Notes: generated by a model not told the origin, from the letters alone. DNA of 64,000 bases from Alistipes sp. (GCA_017399485.1 JAFQCA010000048.1:62001-126000), one strand, 5' to 3'. Positions 26,836 through 35,440 are shown, counted from the first letter of the stretch. Program-made: numbers and translations.

Positions 26836-27966
26836 ATGAATAGAATACTTTTGATAGCCGTAACCGCTGTTATGGCATTTAGTTCGTGTCAATCATCCAA
26901 AGTAAACATCGCGGGCCGTTTTGTCGGCCTGGATGCCGATATGGTCTATTTAGAGCAATCTACTCCGCTGGAGCAAGCCATCATAGACTCTGTTGCACTT
27001 AACGAGGAGGGTGAGTTTAAGTTACAGATTAACAACGTAGCACAGACTCCATCTCTCTATTACATCTGCTACAACAATGAGCGTCTGCCATTGTTGCTGT
27101 CGGGAGGCGACAATATATCTGTTTCGTCGGCTGGCAATCTCTTGCGTAACTATGAAGTAGAGGGCTCTACCGAGTCGGAACTATTGCAACAGTTCACTCG
27201 TCGATATATCGAGGGTGCTATGGCTATGAATGAGATTATTTCAAAGATTTCGGCATCGGAGATGAGCGACGACGAGCGTAAGAAGATGGCTCAGGAATAC
27301 ACACGCCTAAAACACGAAACACAACGATTCCAATTGGGTTTCATCATCGAAAATAAGGCTAACATCGCTGCTGTATATGCGTTACACCAACGACTGCCGA
27401 ATGAGAGCAATCTCTTCAATGGCAATAGCGATATTGTATACTACCGCACCGTAGTAGAGGCTTTGGAGCAGAGTTATCCCGACACTCCATATTTGGCAAT
27501 TCTGCGTAGCCAGATTGCACGTATGGATGCACAAATTAACCTGCTTTCACAAGTTACCGAGAGCGATTTCCCCGACATCGAGATGCCTGATATGTTTGGC
27601 AAAAAACAACGACTCTCGGCATTGAGCGGCAAAGTAATATTGCTTCACTTCTGGTCTGCCGCGTTGGGTAACAGCAACGCCTTGAACGCTGATTTGAAGA
27701 GTGTATATGAGAAGTATCACGAGCAGGGATTTGAGATTTTCCAGGTTGCAGTCGATACCTCTAAGTCGGCGTGGGTTACAGCCATACAGGAGCAACAGTT
27801 GCCGTGGATATCGGTTAGCGACCTGCTTGGCGACTCATCACCATCGGTAGGTATTTACAATGTTCAAAAGTTGCCTACTTGTTACCTCATTGACCGCAAA
27901 GGCAATATCGTCGGCAAGGATTTGGTTGATGAGGAGTTGGAAGCCGAAATCAAGAAACTTATATAA
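26836..27966 (+). CDS. Thioredoxin-fold lipoprotein lacking the CXXC active site
   Basis: A protein of about 376 residues (start at 26836; ATG 26818 adds six). The signal peptide MNRILLIAVTAVMAFSSC ends in a lipobox Cys. A DUF4369-like N-terminal domain follows (about 22-110, beginning VNIAGRFVGLDADMVYLEQ). A TlpA/thioredoxin domain comes next (about 235-376: FPDIEMPDMFGKKQRLSALSGKVILLHFW). Where TlpA proteins have WCxxC, this one reads FWSAALGNSN, so both redox cysteines are missing. The cis-Pro region KLPTCYLID is retained. It is probably a periplasmic binding or scaffold protein rather than a reductase. lpxH follows after 9 bp. Confidence 0.82.
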   Translation: MNRILLIAVTAVMAFSSCQSSKVNIAGRFVGLDADMVYLEQSTPLEQAIIDSVALNEEGEFKLQINNVAQTPSLYYICYNNERLPLLLSGGDNISVSSAGNLLRNYEVEGSTESELLQQFTRRYIEGAMAMNEIISKISASEMSDDERKKMAQEYTRLKHETQRFQLGFIIENKANIAAVYALHQRLPNESNLFNGNSDIVYYRTVVEALEQSYPDTPYLAILRSQIARMDAQINLLSQVTESDFPDIEMPDMFGKKQRLSALSGKVILLHFWSAALGNSNALNADLKSVYEKYHEQGFEIFQVAVDTSKSAWVTAIQEQQLPWISVSDLLGDSSPSVGIYNVQKLPTCYLIDRKGNIVGKDLVDEELEAEIKKLI

Positions 27967-27975
27967 ATAGTAGCA

Positions 27976-28716
27976 ATGTATTATTTCGCCTCGGACGTTC
28001 ATCTTGGAGCCGGTGACGAACTATCATCTCGTCGCACCGAGCAATGTTTTGTCCGTTGGTTAGATACGATATCAGCCGACGCTGAGGCTATTTTCCTTGT
28101 GGGTGACATCTTCGACTTTTGGTTTGAGTATAACAAGGTCATACCCAAGGGTTTTGTTCGCACCTTCGGCAAGTTGGCCGAACTCACAGACCGAGGCATC
28201 CCTGTAGTCTTTATAACGGGCAACCACGATATGTGGAGCCGCGACTATCTACAACGTGAATGTGGCGTAGAGGTAGTACACACATCGCGTAACATAACAC
28301 TCGGCAATCGTACCATACATATTGCACACGGCGACAACCTCAACATTGGCGACAAACCGTTGTTGCGACTGATGAATAGTACGTTCCGCTCTCGTATAAT
28401 GCGTAAATTGTTCGCGTGGTTGATACACCCCGACATCGCTATGTCATTCGGGCAGTGGTGGAGTGGCAAATCCCGCAAATCTCACTCTCAAGAGCAGATT
28501 ACAGCATCGTCACTCGATTTTTTGATTGACTATGCCCACACATACAAGCAAGACAACCCTTTTGTTGATAGCATCCTATTCGGCCATATGCACTTCCCTC
28601 ACAAGCACAAAGAACAAGGATTGGAAGTTGTGTTTTTAGGGACTTGGGATGAGTCATCAGGCTCATACGCCGTAAGCGACAACGAGGGCAATATTGAACT
28701 TAAAACTTTCCAATAA
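27976..28716 (+). CDS. lpxH: UDP-2,3-diacylglucosamine diphosphatase (lipid A synthesis)
   Basis: LpxH cleaves UDP-2,3-diacylglucosamine to lipid X and UMP at the inner membrane. The metallophosphoesterase motifs appear in order: [27 protein letters not shown] and FGHMHFP. The 246-residue length matches the family. Other calcineurin-like enzymes share these motifs, but the DFWFEY segment after GDIFD is typical of LpxH. It lies 9 bp after the lipoprotein gene and overlaps thyA by one base (TAATG). Confidence 0.9.
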   Translation: MYYFASDVHLGAGDELSSRRTEQCFVRWLDTISADAEAIFLVGDIFDFWFEYNKVIPKGFVRTFGKLAELTDRGIPVVFITGNHDMWSRDYLQRECGVEVVHTSRNITLGNRTIHIAHGDNLNIGDKPLLRLMNSTFRSRIMRKLFAWLIHPDIAMSFGQWWSGKSRKSHSQEQITASSLDFLIDYAHTYKQDNPFVDSILFGHMHFPHKHKEQGLEVVFLGTWDESSGSYAVSDNEGNIELKTFQ

Positions 28717-29615
28717 TGAAACAATATCACGACCTGCTTCGCCGCATCACAAGCGAAGGTATCGTTAAAGGAGACCGCACAGGAACGGGTACTCGTAGTG
28801 TATTCGGTCATCAGATGCGATTTGATTTGGCTAACGGATTCCCGTTGCTCACCACTAAAAAGGTCTTCTTGAAGGGTATTATTCACGAACTTCTATGGTT
28901 TTTGGCGGGAGATACCAACATAAAGTATCTTGTAGATAATGGCGTTCATATTTGGGATAACGATGCTTATCGTTATTACAAGGAGTTGTGCGTGGCAAAC
29001 AACATCGAGCCCATCGCGATGGAGGAGTTTCTGGCAACATCAAGCACCTCTGCGCCATCACCTATCAAAGGTTATGCCTACGGAGATCTAAATCACGTAT
29101 ATGGTTATCAATGGCGCAGTTGGCCTAAACCCGATGGTAGCAGTATCGACCAGATACGTCAGGTGATTGACACCATCAAGACCAACCCCAATTCTCGACG
29201 TATGATTGTTTCGGCGTGGAATGTTGCCGAGGTGGAGGATATGGCCCTGCCACCGTGCCACGTCTTGTTCCAATTCTACGTTGCCGAAGGCCGTCTGTCG
29301 TGCCAACTATATCAGCGTAGTGCCGACACATTCCTGGGTGTACCATTCAACATTGCCTCATACGCATTACTCACGATGATGATAGCACAGGAGTGTGGAC
29401 TTCAGGCAGGCGAGTTTGTCCACACATTGGGCGATACACACCTCTACCTTAACCATATGGAGCAGGTAGCAGAGCAACTTTCACGAGAGCCACGTCCGTT
29501 ACCACGTATGTTGCTGAATCCTGATGTAAAGTCGGTCTTCGACTTCCGATATGAGGATTTCACATTAGAGGACTACAATCCATATCCTGCAATTAAAGCA
29601 CCAATGTCGTTCTAA
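28716..29615 (+). CDS. thyA: Thymidylate synthase
   Basis: ThyA methylates dUMP to dTMP using methylene-THF. Motifs are [12 protein letters not shown] near the N-terminus, [12 protein letters not shown], the catalytic Cys in [11 protein letters not shown] (Cys181), [20 protein letters not shown], and [12 protein letters not shown]. At 299 residues it is 35 longer than the 264-residue E. coli enzyme. The catalytic Cys is displaced by 35 as well, so the extra residues are an insertion before it (about 90-125). It overlaps lpxH by one base and precedes folA by 13 bp, a logical pairing because ThyA produces the DHF that FolA reduces. Confidence 0.97.
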   Translation: MKQYHDLLRRITSEGIVKGDRTGTGTRSVFGHQMRFDLANGFPLLTTKKVFLKGIIHELLWFLAGDTNIKYLVDNGVHIWDNDAYRYYKELCVANNIEPIAMEEFLATSSTSAPSPIKGYAYGDLNHVYGYQWRSWPKPDGSSIDQIRQVIDTIKTNPNSRRMIVSAWNVAEVEDMALPPCHVLFQFYVAEGRLSCQLYQRSADTFLGVPFNIASYALLTMMIAQECGLQAGEFVHTLGDTHLYLNHMEQVAEQLSREPRPLPRMLLNPDVKSVFDFRYEDFTLEDYNPYPAIKAPMSF

Positions 29616-29628
29616 AAGATAGCCTATT

Positions 29629-30108
29629 ATGATTAGCATTATCGTAGCCGTAGCCGAAAATGGCGTCATAGGCGATAAGAACTCTCTTTTGTGGCACATC
29701 TCGGAAGATTTGCGTAATTTCAAGCGTATCACATCGGGCCACCCCGTCATTATGGGCCGCAAAACCTTTGAGTCGTTAGGACGACCATTGCCTAACCGCC
29801 AAAATGTAGTCATCAGCCGCACAACAACCCAAATTGAGGGTTGCACGGTAGTTGATTCACTCGAAGCAGCCATCGCTCTATTTCCCAAAGAGGAGGAGAT
29901 TTTCATTATAGGCGGTGCGCAGATATATGCTTTAGCATTAGAGATAGCCGACAAGTTCTACCTAACTCGCGTAGGACATTCTTACGAAGGCGACACCTCG
30001 TTCCCCGAATGGGATGCCTCAAAGTGGCAACTCATATCACGAGAAAATTACGAGTGTGGAGAGAAATATCCACATCCATTCGCATTTGAGGAGTATATCA
30101 GAAAATAG
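29629..30108 (+). CDS. folA: Dihydrofolate reductase
   Basis: FolA reduces dihydrofolate to THF with NADPH. All landmarks are present in 159 residues: IVAVAENGVIGDKNSLLWHISEDL (substrate and cofactor loop with Asp near 27), PVIMGRKTFESLGRPLPNR, NVVISR, FIIGGAQIY (NADPH-binding GG) and YEGDTSFP. It lies 13 bp after thyA. The next gene (Hdr-like) starts 69 bp later behind a terminator-like hairpin. Confidence 0.96.
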   Translation: MISIIVAVAENGVIGDKNSLLWHISEDLRNFKRITSGHPVIMGRKTFESLGRPLPNRQNVVISRTTTQIEGCTVVDSLEAAIALFPKEEEIFIIGGAQIYALALEIADKFYLTRVGHSYEGDTSFPEWDASKWQLISRENYECGEKYPHPFAFEEYIRK

Positions 30109-30141
30109 GTATTTATACTACCTCACAATCAATTTACTTAT

Positions 30142-30177
30142 AGTAACTTTGCCTTTGTAAGCAAAGTTACTTTTTTT
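30142..30177 (+). promoter_or_regulatory. Hairpin and T-run overlapping a -7 box at the start of the Hdr-like operon
   Basis: A perfect 11-bp stem AGTAACTTTGC (30142-30152) with GCAAAGTTACT (30161-30171) is followed by seven T that run into the ATG at 30178. The 5' arm contains TAACTTTG (30144-30151), a -7 box. It probably terminates the thyA-folA transcript and also carries the promoter for the Hdr-like genes. No TTG is visible at the right -33 distance. Confidence 0.6.
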
Positions 30178-30873
30178 ATGGCTAAATATTTCGATATGCT
30201 GCTTGAAGACGTACGCCTCAAAGAGGGCCTTACGGCCTGTATGAATTGTGGCGTATGTACAGCGGTTTGTCCTGCGGCAGCATTTTACAATTACGACCCT
30301 CGTCAAATAGTCAGCATCGTGCAGACACGCGATGACGACGCTATTGAGGCTCTACTCAAGAGTGATACAATATGGTACTGCGGAGAATGTATGTCGTGTC
30401 GCCCACGCTGCCCGCGTGGCAATACTCCGGGTTATGTTATTCAGGCTCTGCGTACCCTATCGCAAAAACTCGGCTTCTTTGTTGAGAGCGAGAAAGGTCG
30501 CCAGCAATTGGCTCTAAAGCGTGCTATTGGCGACAACATTCTGCGTACGGGTTACTGCCTTACTCCCCGCAACATTCGTCCCGAACTACACCCCGAGCAA
30601 GGTACCGTGTGGAAGTGGATTATCGACAACGATGAACAAATCTATGGCCGTTTCACTCCCGTTTATGGCAAAGAGGGTGCCGGAGCACTTCGAAAAGTGA
30701 GCGACGAAACGCTTGACGAGATACACAAGATTTTCGATATTACAGGAGGTACCGAAATGTTTAACGCCATAGAGGAACACTCTGACCGCAAAGCCCGCGA
30801 AATGGGATTTGATGGCGCCGACGAAGAGTACTTTATGGAGATTTACACCCACAATTCTAACGAACACTATTAG
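30178..30873 (+). CDS. HdrC-like 4Fe-4S electron-transfer subunit
   Basis: A 231-residue protein with two CxxCxxCxxxC clusters: Cys21, 24, 27, 31 and Cys68, 71, 74, 78. It resembles the HdrC subunit of heterodisulfide reductases and QmoC/DsrK-type ferredoxin domains. The C-terminal 140 residues are an HdrC-type helical tail and contain no further clusters. It should relay electrons between the HdrA-like flavoprotein and the HdrB-like subunit encoded next. It is the first gene of the five-gene cluster, and the HdrB-like gene starts 3 bp after its stop. Confidence 0.87.
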   Translation: MAKYFDMLLEDVRLKEGLTACMNCGVCTAVCPAAAFYNYDPRQIVSIVQTRDDDAIEALLKSDTIWYCGECMSCRPRCPRGNTPGYVIQALRTLSQKLGFFVESEKGRQQLALKRAIGDNILRTGYCLTPRNIRPELHPEQGTVWKWIIDNDEQIYGRFTPVYGKEGAGALRKVSDETLDEIHKIFDITGGTEMFNAIEEHSDRKAREMGFDGADEEYFMEIYTHNSNEHY

Positions 30874-30876
30874 TCT

Positions 30877-31965
30877 ATGAAACGCGCAAGTTGGACCGAC
30901 TACCAAAAAGATATTGCCGACGACCATTACTATTATGCTCGCTCGTGCATACGCCAAAACTTCTTTCCCGGCAGTGAGAAGGTTTTTCTCGACATATTGG
31001 GCAAGGACCTCGGACGTGATATTTTCGATGACCCATTGCATACATCCTGCACAGGTATCGGCTACCACTCTGATGTGGTGCCACTGGAGACTATTATGGC
31101 TGTCGTGGCTCGTCAGTTTGCCTTGATGAGCGAGGCCGGATATGAGAATTTCACCTCATCGTGCATCACATCGTTCGGTATATATACCGAGTTGCTTGCC
31201 ACGTGGGAGGAGTTTCCCGAAACTGAGGAGCAGACACGCGAGAATCTGTATAAAGCGACAGGTCGAGAGTTCAAGAAGCCGAAGAATCTGGCGCACACAT
31301 CCGACGTTATATTCCACCATCGAGAGGCTATTGCACAACGGGCCAAACGAAAACTGGTGAATATATATACAGGCGAGCCTTTGAAGGTCGTGGAGCATAT
31401 CGGTTGCCACTATGCCAAGATTTTCCCAAAATCGGGTATCGGAGGCTCTGAATTCCCATACGTTCTTGCGGGTATGGTTGAGTCGTGGGGTGGAGAATTG
31501 GTCGATTACCCCGAACGTCGTCACTGCTGCGGTTTCGGATTCCGCAACTATCTGGTACAAGCAAACAGAGGTTACTCGGTCTCTAACTCTCACAAAAAAT
31601 TGGAGAGTATGGCCCCCTACAAACCCGACTTCATTGTATGTAATTGTCCTGGTTGTTCGATGTTCTTGGATAAATGGCAATACACCATAGCCGAGATGGA
31701 TGGCACAACATACGGACAGAATGGCCAAGGTATCCCCGTGCTCACCTACGAAGAGATGGCTGGTTTGGTATTGGGTTACGACCCGTGGGAATTGGGTATG
31801 CAGATGCACCAAGTCAATGTAGAGCCTCTATTGGATAAGATGGGTGTAGAGTACGACCCTTCTGCCAAATATCTGGGGCGCAACGGCAAATATCTGGGTC
31901 GTCCTGAAAAAGCCGTTGTAAATAGTTATACCACAAACGAATCACGATACAACATTAAACAATAA
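30877..31965 (+). CDS. HdrB-like CCG-domain subunit
   Basis: A 362-residue cytoplasmic protein. The C-terminal half has a full CCG motif, with Cys177, Cys217-Cys218-Gly and Cys257-x-x-Cys260, as in the catalytic subunit of heterodisulfide reductases that binds a non-cubane cluster. The N-terminal half aligns with the first CCG repeat but is degenerate: Cys24 is present, the CC pair reads SC at 57-58, and the CxxC reads CITS at 96-99. It is 3 bp from hdrC-like and 43 bp from the HdrA-like gene. With no methanogenic coenzymes expected here, the natural disulfide or other acceptor is unknown. Confidence 0.86.
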   Translation: MKRASWTDYQKDIADDHYYYARSCIRQNFFPGSEKVFLDILGKDLGRDIFDDPLHTSCTGIGYHSDVVPLETIMAVVARQFALMSEAGYENFTSSCITSFGIYTELLATWEEFPETEEQTRENLYKATGREFKKPKNLAHTSDVIFHHREAIAQRAKRKLVNIYTGEPLKVVEHIGCHYAKIFPKSGIGGSEFPYVLAGMVESWGGELVDYPERRHCCGFGFRNYLVQANRGYSVSNSHKKLESMAPYKPDFIVCNCPGCSMFLDKWQYTIAEMDGTTYGQNGQGIPVLTYEEMAGLVLGYDPWELGMQMHQVNVEPLLDKMGVEYDPSAKYLGRNGKYLGRPEKAVVNSYTTNESRYNIKQ

Positions 31966-32008
31966 ACATCTACGTATGGCCCAAAGCCAGCGATAAAATA
32001 TAAGCATT

Positions 32009-33022
32009 ATGAAGAGACACGTTATAGTCATAGGCGGCGGTGTAGCAGGTATGCAGTGTGCAGCCGAATTGGCTACGCAAGATATAAATGTTACGTTGAT
32101 AGAGAAGGATTCGGATATTGGAGGCAAGGTGCGTGGTTGGCACAAACTATTCCCCACATTCACTCCCGCCGACGAGGTCTTGAGCGGACTAAGACACAAG
32201 ATGGCTATAACCTCAAACATAACCATTAAGACAGGTTGCCAAGCCACAAAAATAACCCCACATAAGGTGACGCTATCATCGGGCGAGGAGTTTTCGTGCG
32301 ATGCTGTAGTTATCGCGACGGGTTATACTCTCTTCGACGCCCGCATTAAAGAGGAGTATGGCTATGGTATTTACGATAATGTAATTACATCTGCCGATTT
32401 GGAGGAGATGTTCAACAAAGGTGACGTAAGAATGAAGGATGGTAGCACTCCGCGCCGTATCGCCATACTGCACTGCGTAGGCTCGCGTGACGAGAAGGTT
32501 TGCCAGCGCCACTGCTCGAAGGTGTGCTGTGTGACGGGTGTTAAGCAGGCCATCGAACTTAAGCAACTCTATCCCGCAGCCGATGTATTCAACTTCTATA
32601 TGGATATTCGAATGTTCGGCCCCGGCTATGAGGAGATGTACCGCGAGGCTCAGCAGCAATACAACGTACATTTTGTCAGAGGCCGCATCTCGGAGGTCAG
32701 CCCCAATATCGACAATCGCCTGCAAATCAAGGCCGAGGATACGCTCACAGGACGCCCTCTGAAGATTGGTGTTGATATGTTGGTCCTGCTAATAGGTATG
32801 AGGTCTAATGACCTCAACGTAAACCTTCAGGAGGAGGGTGGACTGCGCCGTCAGGATAGTGGTTTTATGCAACCCAAAGATTCATTCCTTCACAATACCG
32901 AGAGCAATGTCGAGGGTATCTTCTATGCAGGAGCCATTACCGCACCAAAAAATGTCGCCGAGGCTCTGAACGATGGCGCAACAGCGGCCTTAAGTGTCAC
33001 GGCGTGGCTCAACAAACAATAA
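32009..33022 (+). CDS. HdrA/QmoA-like FAD-dependent subunit
   Basis: A 337-residue flavoprotein. The dinucleotide-binding motif IGGGVAGMQCA (8-18) is followed by IEKDSDIGGKVRGWHK as in HdrA. The cysteine set Cys156, Cys165, Cys169, Cys173-Cys174 (CVGSRDEK and HCSKVCC) is the HdrA-type cluster site. The C-terminus VEGIFYAGAITAPKNVAEALNDG binds FAD. It is much shorter than methanogen HdrA because the extra ferredoxin domains are missing, which makes it closer to QmoA. It should be the electron-bifurcating or electron-accepting flavin subunit of this complex; bifurcation itself is not shown by the sequence. Confidence 0.86.
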   Translation: MKRHVIVIGGGVAGMQCAAELATQDINVTLIEKDSDIGGKVRGWHKLFPTFTPADEVLSGLRHKMAITSNITIKTGCQATKITPHKVTLSSGEEFSCDAVVIATGYTLFDARIKEEYGYGIYDNVITSADLEEMFNKGDVRMKDGSTPRRIAILHCVGSRDEKVCQRHCSKVCCVTGVKQAIELKQLYPAADVFNFYMDIRMFGPGYEEMYREAQQQYNVHFVRGRISEVSPNIDNRLQIKAEDTLTGRPLKIGVDMLVLLIGMRSNDLNVNLQEEGGLRRQDSGFMQPKDSFLHNTESNVEGIFYAGAITAPKNVAEALNDGATAALSVTAWLNKQ

Positions 33023-33065
33023 CGATAAGAAAACCTAACATAACGGCTTTTACGACCATAAGGAT

Positions 33066-33395
33066 ATGATAAATTTCGGATTTGCCTTAAATAAACCACG
33101 CACAATAGACCTCAATCGCAACAATCTGAATAAGAGCAAAGAGGTGATAAGCGAGATGCCCGAATTGCAGGCCTGCATAGGCTGCGGTTCGTGTACTGCC
33201 TCTTGTACGGCGAGTAATCTAACCGAATTCAACTTCCGCAAAGTACACACATTGGTACGCCGAGGAGAGTATCAAGGAGCCTACGAGGAGATGAATAAAT
33301 GTATGTTATGCGGTAAATGCCGTTTGGTCTGCCCTCGAGGAATCAACACTCGCGGAGTGGTTATGTTAATCAAACGTAAACTTGGAGACTTCTAA
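33066..33395 (+). CDS. Second HdrC-like small 4Fe-4S protein
   Basis: A 109-residue protein with two clusters: Cys37, 40, 43, 47 and Cys79, 82, 85, 89. It looks like a stand-alone HdrC or ferredoxin-like subunit. The cluster thus has two HdrC-type proteins, which suggests two electron branches or a pair linking the flavoprotein to both the HdrB-like and the membrane subunits. Its stop codon is one base before the ATG of the membrane subunit, so translation is coupled. Confidence 0.85.
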   Translation: MINFGFALNKPRTIDLNRNNLNKSKEVISEMPELQACIGCGSCTASCTASNLTEFNFRKVHTLVRRGEYQGAYEEMNKCMLCGKCRLVCPRGINTRGVVMLIKRKLGDF

Positions 33396-33396
33396 T

Positions 33397-35190
33397 ATGA
33401 CTTTTTTTGCAGATTTCTGTATTCCGTTTATAGTCGGCACGATAATTATGTTTGCCGCTATCGCCATAAAGTATTTTATCTGGCTGAGAGACCTGCCTAA
33501 AAGCGATAAAATATTAATTATAAAGGGTATTTTCTCTCCACGAATATTCACCGCAACGTGGGAAGTCGTCAGAGAGTCGCTCTTGCACTATCGCATATTC
33601 AAGGTAAACCCGATATTAGGCTATATGCATATGAGTTTAGCCTTTGGATGGTTTCTGCTTATCAGCGTCGGATGGATTGAGACAATAGCCTATTTGGGAT
33701 TTAAGATGATTCCTCTGCAGGGACACGTCTTTTTCAAATACTTTGCAGTCTTAAATAACATTGAGGGGCACAAGCCGATGTTCGATTTTGTTATGGACTT
33801 CCTGTTGTTGTTTGTGCTTTCGGGTGTATCTCTTGCGTGGCTGAAGCGTATGCGCTCACGCGCTATGGGTATGAAAAAAACCACCCAACTCTTGACATTC
33901 GACCATATTGCCCTCTCGGCTCTATGGTTTGTATTCCCCGTAAGATTATTGGCCGAGAGCCTCACAAGTGCCATATATGGTGGTGGCAGTTTTCTAACAG
34001 GCGGATTCGGCTCGCTACTCGCTGCTGGAATAAGCACCGACATACTGCAAATATTCTATGAGCCTATATGGTGGTTCTACTCGTTTGCGCTGGGTATCTT
34101 CTTTGTAGCGATGCCTTTCTCGCGTTATATGCATATATTTACCGAGATACCGCTTATCTTCTTGCGCCACTTCAAACTGCGCCCCGAAGCCAAAGAGAAA
34201 TCATACGATAACTTTGAAGTCGAGGCTTGCTCACGTTGCGGTATATGCATAGACCCCTGCCAACTACAATTACAATTAGGTATTAACGACGTTCAATCGG
34301 TTTATTTCCTTCGAGACCGCCGTAAAAACAGACTCCAACAGAAGATTGCCAACAACTGCCTTATGTGTGGCCGTTGCGAACAGATATGCCCCATAGGTAT
34401 CAACCTCAATACGTTGCGCTTGAATTCTCGTACTTCGATGCGCAACATCCCCAACGAGAACAGATATAAATATCTGAAGAATCTTGACCGCTCAACGGGC
34501 AACGGACGTGTAGGTTATTTCGCAGGATGTATGACGTTGCTCACGCCCAACACCCTATCAGCAATGCAACGTATATTCGACGCTGCACGCGAAGATGTAT
34601 GGTGGGCAGATAAGAGCGGCGGTGTATGTTGTGGCCGCCCGTTAAAACTATCAGGCGAGAGCGATTCGGCTCAAAAGATGATTGACTACAATAAATCACT
34701 ATTCAACAAGCACAATATTACCACTTTGGTTACATCGTGCCCTATATGTCTGCGTATCTTTAAGGAGGAGTATCGTTTAGAGGGTGTCGAGGTATTGCAC
34801 CATTCGGAATACATACTTCGATTATTGGAGCAAGGACGACTGCGCGTTAATTACTCAACAGAACAGACTTTCACCTATCACGACCCCTGCGAATTGGGAC
34901 GAGGTAGCGGAATATATGATGAGCCACGCGCTGTGATTGAAGCCATTGGAAAGTTACTTGAGCCATCACATTCTCGCAAGAATGCTTTGTGCTGCGGCTC
35001 ATCACTTGCCAATACCGCCATCAACGATTCGCAACAATTAACCATAGCCCGCAATGTAGCCGAAGACCTGGATAACGCAGGTGCCGACACCATTGTGACA
35101 GCCTGCCCGCTATGCAAGAAGGCTATTACGCGAGGTGCCACACACAAAGTAAAGGACCTCTCGGAGATTGTAGCAGCAAATATAAAATAA
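33397..35190 (+). CDS. Membrane-bound HdrE-HdrD-like fusion with 4Fe-4S and two CCG domains
   Basis: A 597-residue protein. The N-terminal half (1-260) has about five TM helices with several histidines (His64, 78, 110, 125, 170 and 246), which could ligate b-type hemes as in HdrE/NarI/DsrM. The cytoplasmic half has two CxxCxxCxxxC clusters (Cys278-288 and Cys321-331). It then has two complete CCG motifs (Cys378, Cys411-412-Gly, Cys448/451 and Cys498, Cys532-533-Gly, Cys570/573), as in HdrD/DsrK. This membrane anchor likely exchanges electrons with menaquinone. I use the ATG at 33397 rather than 33382, since the latter overlaps the upstream gene. Confidence 0.86.
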   Translation: MTFFADFCIPFIVGTIIMFAAIAIKYFIWLRDLPKSDKILIIKGIFSPRIFTATWEVVRESLLHYRIFKVNPILGYMHMSLAFGWFLLISVGWIETIAYLGFKMIPLQGHVFFKYFAVLNNIEGHKPMFDFVMDFLLLFVLSGVSLAWLKRMRSRAMGMKKTTQLLTFDHIALSALWFVFPVRLLAESLTSAIYGGGSFLTGGFGSLLAAGISTDILQIFYEPIWWFYSFALGIFFVAMPFSRYMHIFTEIPLIFLRHFKLRPEAKEKSYDNFEVEACSRCGICIDPCQLQLQLGINDVQSVYFLRDRRKNRLQQKIANNCLMCGRCEQICPIGINLNTLRLNSRTSMRNIPNENRYKYLKNLDRSTGNGRVGYFAGCMTLLTPNTLSAMQRIFDAAREDVWWADKSGGVCCGRPLKLSGESDSAQKMIDYNKSLFNKHNITTLVTSCPICLRIFKEEYRLEGVEVLHHSEYILRLLEQGRLRVNYSTEQTFTYHDPCELGRGSGIYDEPRAVIEAIGKLLEPSHSRKNALCCGSSLANTAINDSQQLTIARNVAEDLDNAGADTIVTACPLCKKAITRGATHKVKDLSEIVAANIK

Positions 35191-35252
35191 GACATAAAGC
35201 ATTGTAACACAAAACACTAACCAAAGAAACGACAAAAAAGTCTAAAATATTT

Positions 35253-35282
35253 TTGCAGTCGTCGATTTTTTCACTATCTTTG
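35253..35282 (+). promoter_or_regulatory. Promoter for the initiator tRNA gene
   Basis: TTG (35253-35255), 19 bp, then TATCTTTG (35275-35282), 47 bp upstream of the mature tRNA start. Together with the tRNA and its terminator this fills the 327-bp gap between the Hdr-like operon and the GH92 gene. Confidence 0.75.
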
Positions 35283-35329
35283 CACCACGCAAACGGCAAT
35301 ATCGGGCTACGGCCCATATAACGATACAT

Positions 35330-35405
35330 CGCGGGGTAGAGCAGTTGGCAGCTCGTCGGGCTCATAACCCGGAGGTCGGAGGTTCGAGTCCTCCCCCCGC
35401 TACCA
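35330..35405 (+). tRNA. Initiator tRNA-fMet (CAU anticodon)
   Basis: The cloverleaf folds by eye: acceptor CGCGGGG (35330-35336) with CCCCGCT, D-stem, anticodon stem TCGGG/CCCGG with loop CTCATAA, T-arm GGAGG TTCGAGT CCTCC, and an encoded CCA (35403-35405). Two initiator hallmarks are present: three consecutive G-C pairs in the anticodon stem, and a mismatched first acceptor pair. The mismatch here is C1 with U72 rather than the C1-A72 of E. coli, so initiator identity is inferred from these features. No other tRNA is adjacent. Confidence 0.93.
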
Positions 35406-35406
35406 T

Positions 35407-35440
35407 AGAGGAAAAATCTGTTGATTTTTCCTCTTTTTTA
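35407..35440 (+). terminator. Terminator of the tRNA gene
   Basis: A 12-bp stem AGAGGAAAAATC (35407-35418) with its complement at 35423-35434, loop TGTT and a T run, immediately after the encoded CCA. Confidence 0.85.
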
